A stretch of DNA of 64,000 nt. Origin: Cherax quadricarinatus. Its lineage: Eukaryota > Arthropoda > Malacostraca > Decapoda > Parastacidae. The DNA lies in assembly GCF_038502225.1 (NCBI RefSeq), contig NC_091298.1:32537295-32601294 (forward strand), given 5' to 3'. Below are positions 42,569 through 53,000 of this stretch, one piece after another; within the stretch, counting starts at the first letter, position 1, and the number at the start of each line of letters is the position of its first letter. Under the pieces are notes generated by a model that had not been told where the DNA came from, did not search any database, and was given only the letters and a program-made list of their open reading frames with translations. The position numbers and the translations under genes are program-made.

Positions 42569-44027
42569 CGTTACCCACAATGTTCAACACATCCCTTGAA
42601 ACTGGGCAACTACCTGAGGTATGGAAGACGCCAAATGTAGTTCCCATTTTTAAAGAAAGGGGACAGAAAAGAGGCACTAAACTACAGACCAGTGTCACTG
42701 ATGTGTCTAGTATGCAAAATCATGGAGAAGATTATCAGGAGGAGAGTGCTGGAGCACCTGGAACGGAACAAGAGTATAAACGCCAACTAGCACGGTTTTA
42801 TGGAAGGCAAATCCTGTGTCACAAACCTTCTGGAGTTTTATGATAAAGTTACAGAAGCAAGACACGTGAGAGAGGTGTGGGTTGATTGCATCTTCTTGGA
42901 CTGCAAGAAGGCCTTCGACACTGCTCCTCACAGGAGATTAGTGCAGAAGTTAGAGGATCAGGCGAGTATAACAGGAAGGGTAATGCAATGGATCAGAGAA
43001 TACCTGACAGGGAAGCAACAACGAGTCATGGTACGTGATGAGGTATCACAGTGGGCACCTGTGACGAGCGGGGTCCCACAGGGGTCGGTCTTAGGACCAG
43101 TGCTATTTTTGGTATATGCGAATGACATGATGGAAGGGTTAGACTCAGAAGTGTCCCTGTTAGCAGATGATGTGAAATTAATAAGTAGAATCAAATCAGA
43201 TGTGGATGAGGCAGGACTTCAAAGAGTCCTGGACAGGCTGGACACGTGGTCCAGCAACTGGCTTCTCGAATTTAACTCCGCCAAATGCAAAATCATGAAG
43301 ATCGGGGAAGGGCAAAGAAGACTGCAGACGGAATATAGGCTAGGAGGCCAAAGACTGCAAACCTCTCTCAAAGAGAAAGATCTTGGGGTGAGTATAACAC
43401 CGAGCACGTCTCTGGAAGCACACATCAACCAGATAACTGCTGCAGCATATGGGCGCCTGGCAAACCTGAGAACAGCTTTCCGATACCTTAGTAAGGAATC
43501 GTTCAAGACACTGTACACCGTGTACGTCAGGTCCATACTGGAGTATGCTGCACCTATTTGGAACCCACACTTGATCAAGCACATCAAGAAATTAGAGAAA
43601 GTGCAAAGGCTTGCGACAAGGTTAGTTCCAGAGCTAAGGGGAATGTCCTATGAAGAAAGGTTAAGGGAAATCTGGCTGACGACACTGGAGGGTTAGGGGA
43701 GACATAACGACATACAAAATACTGCGTGGAATAGACAAGGTGGACAGAGACAGGATGTTCCAGAGATGTGATACAGAAACAAGGGGTCACAATTGGAAGT
43801 TGAAGACCCAGATGAGTCTAAGAGATGTTAGTATTTCTTTAGTCAAAGAGTAGTCGGGAAGTGGAATAGCGTAGCAAGTGACGTAGTGGAGGCTGGAACC
43901 ATATATATCTTTAAGATGAGGTATGATAAAGCTCATGGAGCAGGGAGAGAGAGGACCTAGTAGCACTCAGTGGCGTGGCCAGGAGCTGAGTCTCGACCCC
44001 TGTAACCACAATTAGGTGAATTAGGTG

Positions 44028-44030
<3 letters not shown>
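42569..44030 (+). pseudogene. CR1-like LINE RT (copy d), catalytic boxes intact but frame broken
   Basis: 5'-truncated RT. It begins with FNTSLETGQLPEVWK and shifts frame near 42655; the other frame reads YRPVSLMCLVCKIMEK. A TAG replaces a Gln codon just before HGFMEGKSC (near 42790). The main frame at 42800-43693 carries motif A CIFLDCKKAFDTAPH, motif B SGVPQGSVLGPVLFLVYAND, motif C LLADDVKL (both Asp) and the thumb ending in KLEKVQRLATRLVPEL. It ends early at LTTLEG because of a deletion relative to copy e. The 3' end TCGACCCCTG, TTAGGTGAGTACACAC runs into (AC)n at 44031. Confidence 0.85.

Positions 44031-44075
<45 letters not shown>
44031..44075. repeat. (AC)n microsatellite between two LINE copies
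   Basis: About 21 AC units joining the 3' end of copy d to the 5' truncation point of copy e. Confidence 0.95.
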
Positions 44076-44078
<3 letters not shown>

Positions 44079-44765
44079 GTACAGACTAGGCGGCCAAAGA
44101 CGGCAACCCTCACTCAAGGAGAAAGATCTAGGGGTGAGTATAATATCGAGCACGTCGCCAGAAGCACACATTATCCAGATAACTGCTGCAGCATATGGGC
44201 GCTTGGCAAACCTGAGAATAGCGTTCCGGTACCTCAGTAAGGAATCTTTCAAGATTCTATACACTGTATACGATTGGCCCATATTGGAGTATGCAGCACC
44301 AGTCAAGAAATTAGAGAAAGTGCAAAGGTTTGCAACAAGGCTGGTTCCAGAGCTATGGGGAATGCCCTACGAAGAAAGGTTAAGGGAAATCGATCTGATG
44401 ACACTGGAGGACAGGAGGGTCAGGAGAGACATGATAACGACATACAAAATACTGCGTGGAATAGACAAGGTGGACAGAGACAGGATGTTCCAGAGATGGG
44501 ACACAGAAACAAGGGGTCACAATTGGAAGGTGAAGACTCAGATGAGTCAAAGGGATGTTAGGGAGTATTTTTTCAGCCACAGAGTTGTTAGGAAGCGGAA
44601 TAGTCGGGCAAGCGATGTAGTGGAGGCAGGAACCAAGACAAGGTATGATAAAGCTCATGGTGCAGGAAGGGGGAGGACCCAGTGGTGGTCAGTGAAGAGG
44701 CGGAGCCAGTAGCTAAGTCTCGACCCTTGCAACCACGATTAGGTGAGTATAATTAGGTGAGTACA
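44076..44765 (+). pseudogene. CR1-like LINE, C-terminal copy e
   Basis: 5' truncated in the RT thumb and starts directly after (AC)n. The readable frame is 44134-44712: ITAAAYGRLANLRIAFRYL, YTVYDWPILEYAAP, then a deletion relative to copy d (which has IWNPHLIKHI), then KKLEKVQRFATRLVPEL, RRVRRDMITTYKILRG, QRDVREYFFSHRVVRK. The end holds TCGACCCTTGCAACCACG and AGGTGAGTA twice. It is at least the fifth same-strand copy of this family within 2.7 kb. Confidence 0.8.
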
Positions 44766-45188
44766 CACTTTCTGCCTCTTGAGTAACGCCATGCGCACCC
44801 CTACAAAGAGAACATCCCCACATCTCATTCAAAGATAATAACCTAAAACAAGTCTTACGACAACCCTCTTTCTGCACCCACTCTCTTCACCCCTCCCATT
44901 GAAAATACGTTCCTCGTGACCTCCCTCTCACCCCTCTCATAAATTCCCATTTCTTAATACACCTAAATCTCACAAATCACCATTACCTACATCCTCCAGC
45001 GTCTCCACTTCCAGCACAAGAACCCTTTTTCTACTTTCTCTTACCGTAATCCCCAACTCCCACTTCCGTCCCCCTCCCATTTACAAGGAAAAGGAAATCA
45101 GACACATGAAAAACAGAACATAGTAACAAAAGTAAATAAAAGTGTTGGACTATATTGCAGGTGGAGTAATAAATTAATGAGATGAATT
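44766..45188. other. No recognisable feature
   Basis: C-rich and pyrimidine-biased sequence without a supported gene. Confidence 0.55.
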
Positions 45189-45640
45189 TTGGGAACGAAT
45201 ACTGGAGGAATTACCAGATGTTATAGCACATTGACAAAGCTTATAGAAATGATAACAGATGCAATCTTCCAAGTTGGATGTGAGATTATCAGGAAGGAGA
45301 GAGGGAGAGGAGGAGATGGATGTATAGTGCTACCTATGAGAAACCCTTCGAGCTTTGAGATAAGAAGAATAAAGACAGGGGAAACAAGTGACCATATAGA
45401 AAGAATACTCAAGACATGCGTGTCCCAAGGTGGTGATATTGGTGATGTAAAAACCTTCGCTAAGCAGCAAGCGACTAAGACAGGAAAACAATGACAAGAA
45501 TATAGCGATTGTGGACAAAATAGCAAAGGTGTTAAGAAGAGTCCTCATCAAAAACAATGAAAAGCTACTGATGATGGAAGACTTTAAACGCAAGGAAATA
45601 GACTAGAAGAACATAGAGCCACAGGGAGAACACAAATGTG
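45189..45640 (+). pseudogene. Possible LINE endonuclease N-terminal fragment
   Basis: A 101-codon frame (45189-45494) contains QVGCEIIRKERGRGGDGC and TGETSDHIERI. Further on, in another frame, LLMMEDFKRKEID appears at about 45561-45603 and resembles the LLMGDFNxxxIDW block of LINE endonucleases with the Gly and Asn replaced. I regard it as a decayed endonuclease piece, perhaps of the CR1-like family next door. It could also be unrelated. Confidence 0.35.
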
Positions 45641-45656
45641 GAGGGTGATGGTGCCT

Positions 45657-45790
45657 GAGGTAGTAGTGTGTGATTTGCGCTCACCATGAGGTGGGCCAAA
45701 ACGACATGGGTTCGAATCTTCGGCTAATCGCAGAGTTGTTATTGATTAATACCATTCGTTCGTGGTTACAATAAGATACATATATATGCT
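45657..45790 (+). mobile_element. tRNA-derived SINE (TA-tailed family), partial
   Basis: Holds TTGCGCTCACCATGAGGTGG, the B-box-like GGGTTCGAATC and the family tail TTATTGATTAATACC, CGTTCGTGGTTACAAT, ending near ATATATAT. Confidence 0.7.
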
Positions 45791-46045
45791 GCTCGTGCAG
45801 CTAACACCAAACGGGGATTAAAATGAAATTAGCTCAAATGGACCCACACCACCGTATGTCCTCGGATGACGGTAAAGCACCTAGCTGTGGTGGGTGCGTC
45901 ATTCTTGTAGGATTGCATAGTCTCGTGGGTTAGAGAGTCGATGTGATTTTCGCTCAAATGAGGTGGGCTAAAACGAGATGGGTTCAAATCCTCGGCTAGT
46001 CGCAGAGTTGTTATTGATTAATACTACTCGTTCGTGCTTATAATC
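45791..46045 (+). mobile_element. tRNA-derived SINE (TA-tailed family), near full length
   Basis: In order: GCTGCTCGTGCAGCTAAC, AACGGGGATTAAAATG, CCACACCACCGTATGTCC, the tRNA-like part GTGGGTTAGAG...GGGTTCAAATCC, and the tail TTATTGATTAATAC, CGTTCGTGCTTATAATC. It ends where the RTE-type LINE copy D begins. Confidence 0.7.
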
Positions 46046-47035
46046 ATGTACGAGGATAGTGAGGCTCAAGTTAGAGTATGTAGGAAAGAGGGAAATTTTT
46101 TCCCAGTAAAAGTAGGCCTTAGACAAGGATGTGTGATGTCACCGTGGTTGTTTAATATATTTATAGATGGGGTTGTAAGAGAAGTAAATGCGAGGGTCTT
46201 GGCAAGAGGCGTGGAGTTAAAAGATAAAGAATCACACACAAAGTGGGAGTTGTCACAGCTGCTCTTTGCTGATGACACTGTGCTCTTGGGAGATTCTGAA
46301 GAGAAGTTGCAGAGATTGGTGGATGAATTTGGTAGGGTGTGCAAAAGAAGAAAATTAAAGGTGAATACAGGAAAGAGTAAGGTTATGAGGATACCAAAAA
46401 GATTAGGTGATGAAAGATTGGATATCAGATTGGAGGGAGAGAGTATGGAGGAGGTGAACGTATTCAGATATTTGGGAGTGGACGTGTCAGCGGATGGGTC
46501 TATGAAAGATGAGGTGAATCATAGAATTGATGAGGGAAAAAGAGTGAGTGGTGCACTTAGGAGTCTGCGGAGACAAAGAACTTTGTCCTTGGAGGCAAAG
46601 AGGGGAATGTATGAGAGTATAGTTTTACCAACGCTCTTATATGGGTGTGAAGCGTGGGTGATGAATGTTGCAGCGAGGAGAAGGCTGGAGGCAGTGGAGA
46701 TGTCATGTCTGAGGGCAATGTGTGGTGTGAATATAATGCAGAGAATTCGTAGTTTGGAAGTTAGGAGGAGGTGCGGGATTACCAAAACTGTTGTCCAGAG
46801 GGCTGAGGAAGGGTTGTTGAGGTGGTTCGGACATGTAGAGAGAATGGAGCGAAACAGAATGACTTCAAGAGTGTATCAGTCTGTAGTGGAAGGAAGGCGG
46901 GGTAGGGGTCGGCCTAGGAAAGGTTGGAGGGAGGGGGTAAAGGAGGTTTTGTGTGCGAGGGGCTTGGACTTCCAGCAGGCATGCGTGAGCGTGTTTGATA
47001 GCAGTGAATGGAGACAAATGGTTTTTAATACTTGA
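46046..47035 (+). pseudogene. RTE-type reverse transcriptase, truncated but uninterrupted frame
   Basis: About 330 codons with no stop, beginning inside RT (YEDSEAQVRVCRKEG). Motif B is GLRQGCVMSPWLFNIFIDG (46110-46166) and motif C LLFADDTVLLG (46261-46293), both Asp present. The C-terminal region has [33 protein letters not shown] and RGRGRPRKGW, ending MVFNT. The endonuclease, fingers and motif A are missing, so the product could not support its own copying. The clean frame suggests a recent insertion. Confidence 0.88.
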
Positions 47036-47296
47036 CGTGCTGTTGGAGTGTGAGCAAAGTAACATTTATGAAGGGATTCAGGGAAACCGGCAGGCCGGAC
47101 TTGAGTCCTGGAGATGAGAAGTACAGTGCCTGCACTCTGAAGGAGGGGTGTTAATGTTGCAGTTTAAAAACTGTAGTGTAAAGCACCCTTCTGGCAAGAC
47201 AGTGATAGAGTGAATGATGGTGAAAGTTTTTCTTTTTCGGGCCACCCTGCCTTGGTGGGAATCGGCCAGTGTGATAATAAAAAAAATAAAAAAAAT
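46046..47296 (+). mobile_element. RTE-type LINE copy D, 5' truncated
   Basis: Includes an uninterrupted RT-to-C-terminus frame (46046-47035) and a complete 3' UTR (47036-47296) ending GTGTGATAATAAAAAAAATA followed by about six TA units. It is the best preserved copy of the family here. Confidence 0.9.
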
Positions 47297-47308
47297 ATAT
47301 ATATATAT
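47297..47308. repeat. Short (TA)6 tail
   Basis: Six TA units after the A-rich 3' end of RTE-type copy D, a likely early stage of the long (TA)n seen after the other copies. Confidence 0.8.
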
Positions 47309-47573
47309 TATTGTGACCACGAACGAGTGGTATTGATCAATAACAACACTGCACTAGCCAAGGACTCGAACCCATGCTGCTTTGGCCTGCCTCATGGTGG
47401 GCGAAAACGCATGACGCCCTAATCCACTGGATCATACGATCCTTAAAAGTAGGGCATCCAGCGGAACTGGATGTTGTACTCCCTATCCAAGGACATACGA
47501 TGGTGTGGGTGACTCTAGGCTAATTTCATTCTAGTCCCTGTTTGGTGTATTAGTTCAACGAGCAGTATTTTAT
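47309..47573 (-). mobile_element. tRNA-derived SINE (TA-tailed family), near full length
   Basis: Read on the minus strand the order is CTGCTCGTTGAAC, AACAGGGACTAGAATG, CCACACCATCGTATGTCC, the tRNA-like part with GGGTTCGAGTCC, and the tail TTATTGATCAATACCACTCG, TTCGTGGTCACAAT. Its tail points at the (TA)6 of the neighbouring LINE, so the two elements abut tail to tail. Confidence 0.75.
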
Positions 47574-47767
47574 ATTATTGTGACCACGAACGAGTGGTAT
47601 TGATCAATAACAACACTGCACTAGCCAGTGCAACATCCAGTTCCGCTGGATGCCCTACTTGTAAGGATCGTATGGTCCATTGGATCAAGGCGTCATGCGT
47701 TTTCGCCCACCATGAGGCAGGCCAAAGCAGCATGGGTTCGAGTCCATGGCTAGTGCAGTGTTGTTAT

Positions 47768-47768
<1 letters not shown>
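47574..47768. mobile_element. Inverted SINE pair (palindrome-like)
   Basis: 47574-47627 is a minus-strand SINE tail (TGTGACCACGAACG, CAATAACAACACTGCACTAG) and 47628-47768 is a plus-strand copy ending CTAGTGCAGTGTTGTTATTG. The two arms share about 28 bp in inverted form. The plus copy runs straight into (TA)n. Confidence 0.75.

Positions 47769-47847
<79 letters not shown>
47769..47847. repeat. (TA)n microsatellite
   Basis: About 40 TA units between two inverted SINE pairs. Confidence 0.95.
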
Positions 47848-47855
<8 letters not shown>

Positions 47856-48121
47856 CGACTCGCTAAGGACCTGAATCCATGTTGCTTTGGCCCGCCTCAT
47901 GGTGAGCGAAAACACATGACGCTCAAACCTACAGGACAACGCAATCCTACAAGATCCAAGCACCCAGCCAAGCTAGGTGTTGCCTTGGTCTGAGGATTGC
48001 GTGGCCCTGTGGGTTAGAGCGTCATGTGTTTTTACTCACCATAAGATGGGCCAAAACAACATAGGTTCGAGTCCTTGGTTAGTCGCAGTGTTATTGATCA
48101 ATACGACTCGTTCGTGGTTAC

Positions 48122-48124
<3 letters not shown>
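47848..48124. mobile_element. Head-to-head SINE pair flanked by (TA)n
   Basis: 47848-47940 is a minus-strand tRNA-like part (GCTAAGGACCTGAATCC, CGCCTCATGGTGAGCG, ACATGACGC). 47985-48124 is the plus-strand counterpart (GAGCGTCATGTG, CTCACCATAAGATGGGCC, GGTTCGAGTCC, ATTGATCAATACGACTCG). The centre holds GCAATCC and GGATTGC in inverted order (47941-47947 and 47994-48000). The (TA)n tracts lie outside both arms. Confidence 0.75.

Positions 48125-48178
<54 letters not shown>
48125..48178. repeat. (TA)n microsatellite
   Basis: About 27 TA units after the SINE tail TGGTTACAAT. Confidence 0.95.
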
Positions 48179-48181
<3 letters not shown>

Positions 48182-48487
48182 TACTTTGAACCTTTTATCC
48201 ATTGTTGACAGGAATATATTTGAATCATTGTTTTCCCAAAAGCATTTTGTGAATATATGAATATATCTTTTGTCTTATACAAATTACATTCACTTATAAT
48301 TAATAATCTACCGTACAACTATGATATAATTAATATTCTATGTACAGCTATGACATAATTCTTAGTGTTAAGTAGTCTGTAAAGCCAATAATGTTAAATC
48401 GGCCCATAATGCCTAAGCACAATATAGTCTCTCTTTGCATTGCAACCCATTATTGTAAATACAAAATCTCAATGTACTATTTGCGAA

Positions 48488-48489
<2 letters not shown>
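48179..48489. other. No recognisable feature
   Basis: AT-rich spacer between microsatellites; nothing supported. Confidence 0.6.

Positions 48490-48580
<91 letters not shown>
48490..48580. repeat. (TA)n microsatellite
   Basis: About 45 TA units. Confidence 0.95.
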
Positions 48581-48586
<6 letters not shown>

Positions 48587-48663
48587 TTATGGGAACAAAT
48601 TCGGTCAGTACTGGCACCTGATCATACTTCTGGAGTGAAAAAATATCGTTAACCGGGTGTCCA

Positions 48664-48665
<2 letters not shown>

Positions 48666-48750
<85 letters not shown>
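48666..48750. repeat. (TA)n microsatellite
   Basis: About 42 TA units, abutting the palindrome at 48751. Confidence 0.95.
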
Positions 48751-48756
<6 letters not shown>

Positions 48757-48784
48757 AAACAACCACTCTGAAAGAATAGAGAAA

Positions 48785-48822
48785 TTCCAAGCGCTTTCGT
48801 GACTACTCACATTATCAAGGAA
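48785..48822 (-). ncRNA. Hammerhead-ribozyme-like motif (left arm)
   Basis: Minus strand. Stem I UUCC/GGAA, extendable to AGUUCC/GGAAUU. Core UUGAUAA in place of CUGAUGA. Stem II GUGA/UCAC with loop GUAG. Then the conserved GAA, then palindromic AGCGCU as minimal stem III, and U before the stem I return strand. The changes from consensus are C3 to U and G8 to A plus one extra U before stem II. Activity is therefore doubtful for this copy, but the fold order fits. Confidence 0.5.
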
Positions 48823-48827
48823 CTATG

Positions 48828-48865
48828 TTCCTTAATAATGTGAGTAGTCACGAAAGCGCTTGGAA
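48828..48865 (+). ncRNA. Hammerhead-ribozyme-like motif (right arm)
   Basis: The same structure on the plus strand, differing by one base: the core reads UUAAUAA because of the arm mismatch, so it departs further from the hammerhead consensus. Confidence 0.4.
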
Positions 48866-48930
48866 TTTCTCTATTCTTTCAGAGTGGTTGTTTTGCATAT
48901 TTTGAAATCACCTGTTTACTGTGATCTTAT

Positions 48931-49184
<254 letters not shown>

Positions 49185-49246
49185 AAACTATCGTAAACAG
49201 GCGATCTTAACAATCCAGAATAAGCCGCACTGGATGGAAATCTTCT

Positions 49247-49284
49247 GCTCAAGACATTCCGCACTCACGTGCGCCATCAGGAGC
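49247..49284 (-). ncRNA. Hammerhead-ribozyme-like motif (third locus)
   Basis: Minus strand. Stem I GCUC/GAGC closes the motif exactly at its ends. Core CUGAUGG differs from consensus only at A9. Stem II CGCAC/GUGCG carries a GUGA tetraloop, and the conserved GAA follows. The stretch that would form stem III is short (UGUCUU) and does not pair convincingly, so cis activity is uncertain. Confidence 0.5.
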
Positions 49285-49881
49285 TATGCAATGTAGCAAG
49301 ACACTAGCAATTCTCTCAAGAATAGTCAGAAAAACATATTTGTTGACTTCCTGTGCATTGTAAACTTAAATTTTCTGTCAGCACGATTGATTAGAATATC
49401 TAGAAAGGTAATCTATTATCTACTTCGTTCCCTGTTGTAAACTTAATTCATGGTACTAAATCATTGAATCTAGGAAGGAACTCATCAATATCGCGATCTC
49501 TAAGCCACAGTTACAAAAACAGACACAGATTTCCGTATTTGTAGCCCGGAACATCTTGATGTAATTAATTAGATATTTAACATTGTTACTAATCTGAGAT
49601 ACCCCAGGGATTTTGTTCAGAAGGCGTTATTGGCAGCCATAAATATTTTCAATAGGACTGAACCTAGGGGAGCACCTTCCAAGAAAATAAAATGATTTTG
49701 CCATACAATGAGAAAATGGCCAGCCTGCGTAATGCATTAAAAATGCTCAATATAAATGCTGTCTTCAAGAACATCGGGACAGTGAAACCTAAGTTGATTA
49801 AGAATGAACCATCCAACATTGTAGGTAGTGTTTACAAGGTTCCATGCACACTATTCTCACTTTTATAAGTTGGGCAGAGAG
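49285..49881. other. No recognisable feature
   Basis: May include more of the repeat that holds the hammerhead-like motif, but I cannot define its edge. No gene seen. Confidence 0.5.
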
Positions 49882-50012
49882 GTAAGTAAGTAAGTAAGTT
49901 TATTCAGGTATACACAAATACAGTTACATAGAATTATCATACATAGCAGCATATGTGTAGAGAACCTAGGATAACCCCAAAAAGTCAGCCAGAGTGACTT
50001 ATTTCCATTGCG
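49882..50012 (-). mobile_element. LINE 3'-end fragment with (GTAA)n tail
   Basis: (GTAA)n then GTTTATTCAGGTATACAC, ACAGTTACATAG, ATCATACATAGCAGCATATG and AACCCCAAAAAGTCA; it matches the 3' end of the LINE at 56706-58915 on the same strand. Only about 130 bases are present. Confidence 0.8.
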
Positions 50013-53000
50013 GTCAGATTAGCTCATCATCAGTACTCGGTAAAGACAACTCAGGAGTCAGATGCAATCTTTAATTAAGTTAGTAATAGGAATCACCCGC
50101 CGAGGTTGGCAGCAACTCATTTCATAGTACTCAATAGTTCCATTATGGAAAAGAAAATAATTGAATCCTCTCTCATCAAGCATGAGAAGAATGCCTTATA
50201 AGATTCAAGTGATGGAACGTACATACTCGTTAGCTATTTAGTAGAGTCAGTTGTGCACAATCTTAAGCAAGGTTGCTATACAAAATCCCCAGATTGACCA
50301 TCATGTTGAGCACATCCTTAAGCAAGGATGTTATATAAAATCTCTAGATTTCTCATTATGCACAGGTCCTCTAAGGATTTCGTGGCATTAGACCTGCGTT
50401 CTCTGCACCTGTCCTTAACATTTCGCTCAGTGAGAAGCCCATCCGTATGTGTCACAGTACAGAGAATACTGTGAGGTAAAACATGCTTTCAGTAATGCAG
50501 GGGAGACTATACCTTTGTTATCTCTCATTTTCTCTGGATTCGTTTGGAGGGTAGACTGTCATAGACTGCTCCACATGTTTCTCCAGTAGAAGACTGTTTT
50601 CCTGAAATTAATGTGTAAATATTGAATAATGTAATATTGTTTAATTAAAAAATGTAGTGCTGGTGTAACTTTTGTACAATTTTCTGGCTACAAGAGAACC
50701 AACAGACAGGTTGGTGGGGGCGTCGAAATATGGCGTAGTATAAAACAATTGGAGTGTAATAATAGAAAAAATCTGGTTTAGTTACTCCCGATAAGGAGTG
50801 TATCGGTGTGAATGGAGGACTATGAAATAAGTAAACGCCGTGGGCTCCTGCAATTGTGAAACTCAAGGGTGACTCAGCTACAATAAAGCTGATAAGTGGA
50901 ATATAAAGAGGCACGGCGGCGTCTGGAAATGTGGAACACCTCATGTATGTAAGCTTCCCAGTTAATTATATAGTAGATTGCTGTATTGGCCAATATTAGT
51001 ACATCTGTCTGTTAGGGAAGCGTTAGGATGTGAGACCCAAGTAATATTTGAGGTAAGTGTATTTCTTAACTTTTGTATTTATAATTAGTTAACTGTATGA
51101 TATAAAATTTGATATATGTAATTTATCTCTATATACATTCTCCTATAAATGTGTATATTGTGTGGACTAAACCACCAATTAGTAATCCACATACAGCCCA
51201 CAGACATAATTTACCAGTGTTACTGATTTAAATTTAATAATTCATAACTATTTAAAGGTTCAGCTTATGTGAGTGTGGGATGAATGTTTTGGGTACCGCA
51301 GGAGGGATACTGTTGCGACCCAGTGTTCCTAAAATCCTACCCATCTCCGAGGTCCAACTAATATCAATAAGTGTTACGTCTGTTTTTGTTGCTCTCTCCC
51401 CAGATTGTAGATTGTGTGTGTAATAATCCATTACTGTGTCTGTAAACTTCATACACATAATTTCTCACAGCCGGAGAGCTGGAGGCTCAGCAACTTGAAT
51501 ATCCTCATCATGTTTCATGTATATTAGTGCTGACGTTTACCGGCTCATGCCACACCAATGGTACGGCCAGTTTATCATTGTAACTCATGGGTGATTTCAG
51601 TGTTTTTTCTTTGTCATTTCCTTGCAACAAAAGTACAACTTGTGTGCAGTCATCGGAGGATTGGTAATGGCTTTGTGTTTGGAACGATGCGGATACTTAC
51701 CACAAACGAATAAAAAATTTACAAGTTCGTTTATTCAAATCAGATTCACATTTAATAAATATTTTATATAATACACGATTATCTATAAAAATATTCACAT
51801 TTCTAAAATACAATAAAATATGACATCTAGATTCGGAAAAGGGATAGAAAACTGCACAGAAATTACCAACTTGTCCAACCATTGGGGAAGATCTCTGCAC
51901 TAGTGATGCTTCTAAATATAACTTGTGCGAGCATTGTTCAGTGCACCTGTTTCTGTAGTGACGTGATTTCTTGTCTGGTGATGTAGTTTTGATATGCGTA
52001 ATACTTAGTTGCGACTATCACGTCAGAAATACATAAAATAAGTGACACTGGATATCCAATTTATTTGTTAGTAAAAATTATCACTCGTAAGGCATATTCT
52101 GATAACAAGATCGACATCATCATACTTGAATTTCTCAAAAACTTCTAATTTTGCGTCAGTTGCAAATTTGTTGTTGCCCAGTTCTTTCCTGAATGCTGTA
52201 AGAGGATACCTCATTGACAAAAAAGCATCTACATTGCCTATTAACAATCCGAAACATTGTATATTATCTACACAATTACTGAAAGTGAGATTTATCCTAA
52301 AAGACATTAAAAGTAAAAGAATGAAAATCTCTAAGTGAAAAATAGGAAGGGAAACCAAATATCTCGGCTGATAACTGTTATGCAGGGTTCTGCATGACAT
52401 TGTAATGTTGTTATGCAGGGTTCTGCATGACGTTGTAGGGTATAAACAGTAGAGAAGGGTGTCATAATAGTAGGAATGTTATAATTGTAAAGCATAATTT
52501 TGTAATTCATAAGGTGCTTTTGGGGGTACTGTAAAGTAGGTTAAACTATAATTATAAAGAAATCCTGCTAGGTATTTATTTTCCAATTATGTTTTGACTG
52601 GGATAGCCCTGGGTGGCCTGTTTTTGCTTGAGATGTGTGTAACTTTTACCTTTGCCCTTAGACAAGGCTCTAGCCTCCAGCTGTCCCACCTTTCTGCTTA
52701 ACAATAACTTAAAGATATTCCTCTTTCAGAAACATTTAACTATTGCGGATGAAGCTAAAACTGAAATATTTTTACACACTCTCTTAAATCTGGATTGCAA
52801 CATTTTCTTAATTAACTCTTCACCAATGAAATAAACGCAAGTAAAATATTCCTAGACTGTTCTGTGTATTTCACTGCTAAAACGTATGCTCAAATGTTTA
52901 TTATATTTCATAATCATACAATAATTACTGTAATGATGATAGTAAAGACGTAGTACGCAATATTTGAAACTAAATATATCTTTAACATACTATTGTTTTC

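Larger units (their letters stand above)
48751..48899. repeat. 149-bp near-perfect palindrome (two pLTR-like ends head to head)
   Basis: Arms 48751-48823 and 48827-48899 are 73 bases each with a single mismatch (48816) and a 3-base centre TAT. The outer ends read TATGCAAAAC and the inner ends AAGGAAC. Each arm read from the centre outward has the hammerhead-like order described in the separate entries. The left side borders (TA)n. Confidence 0.95.

Noticed and set aside
52068..52400. A 110-codon minus-strand frame
   Set aside because: No motif, no supporting neighbour and length within what AT-rich DNA gives by chance.
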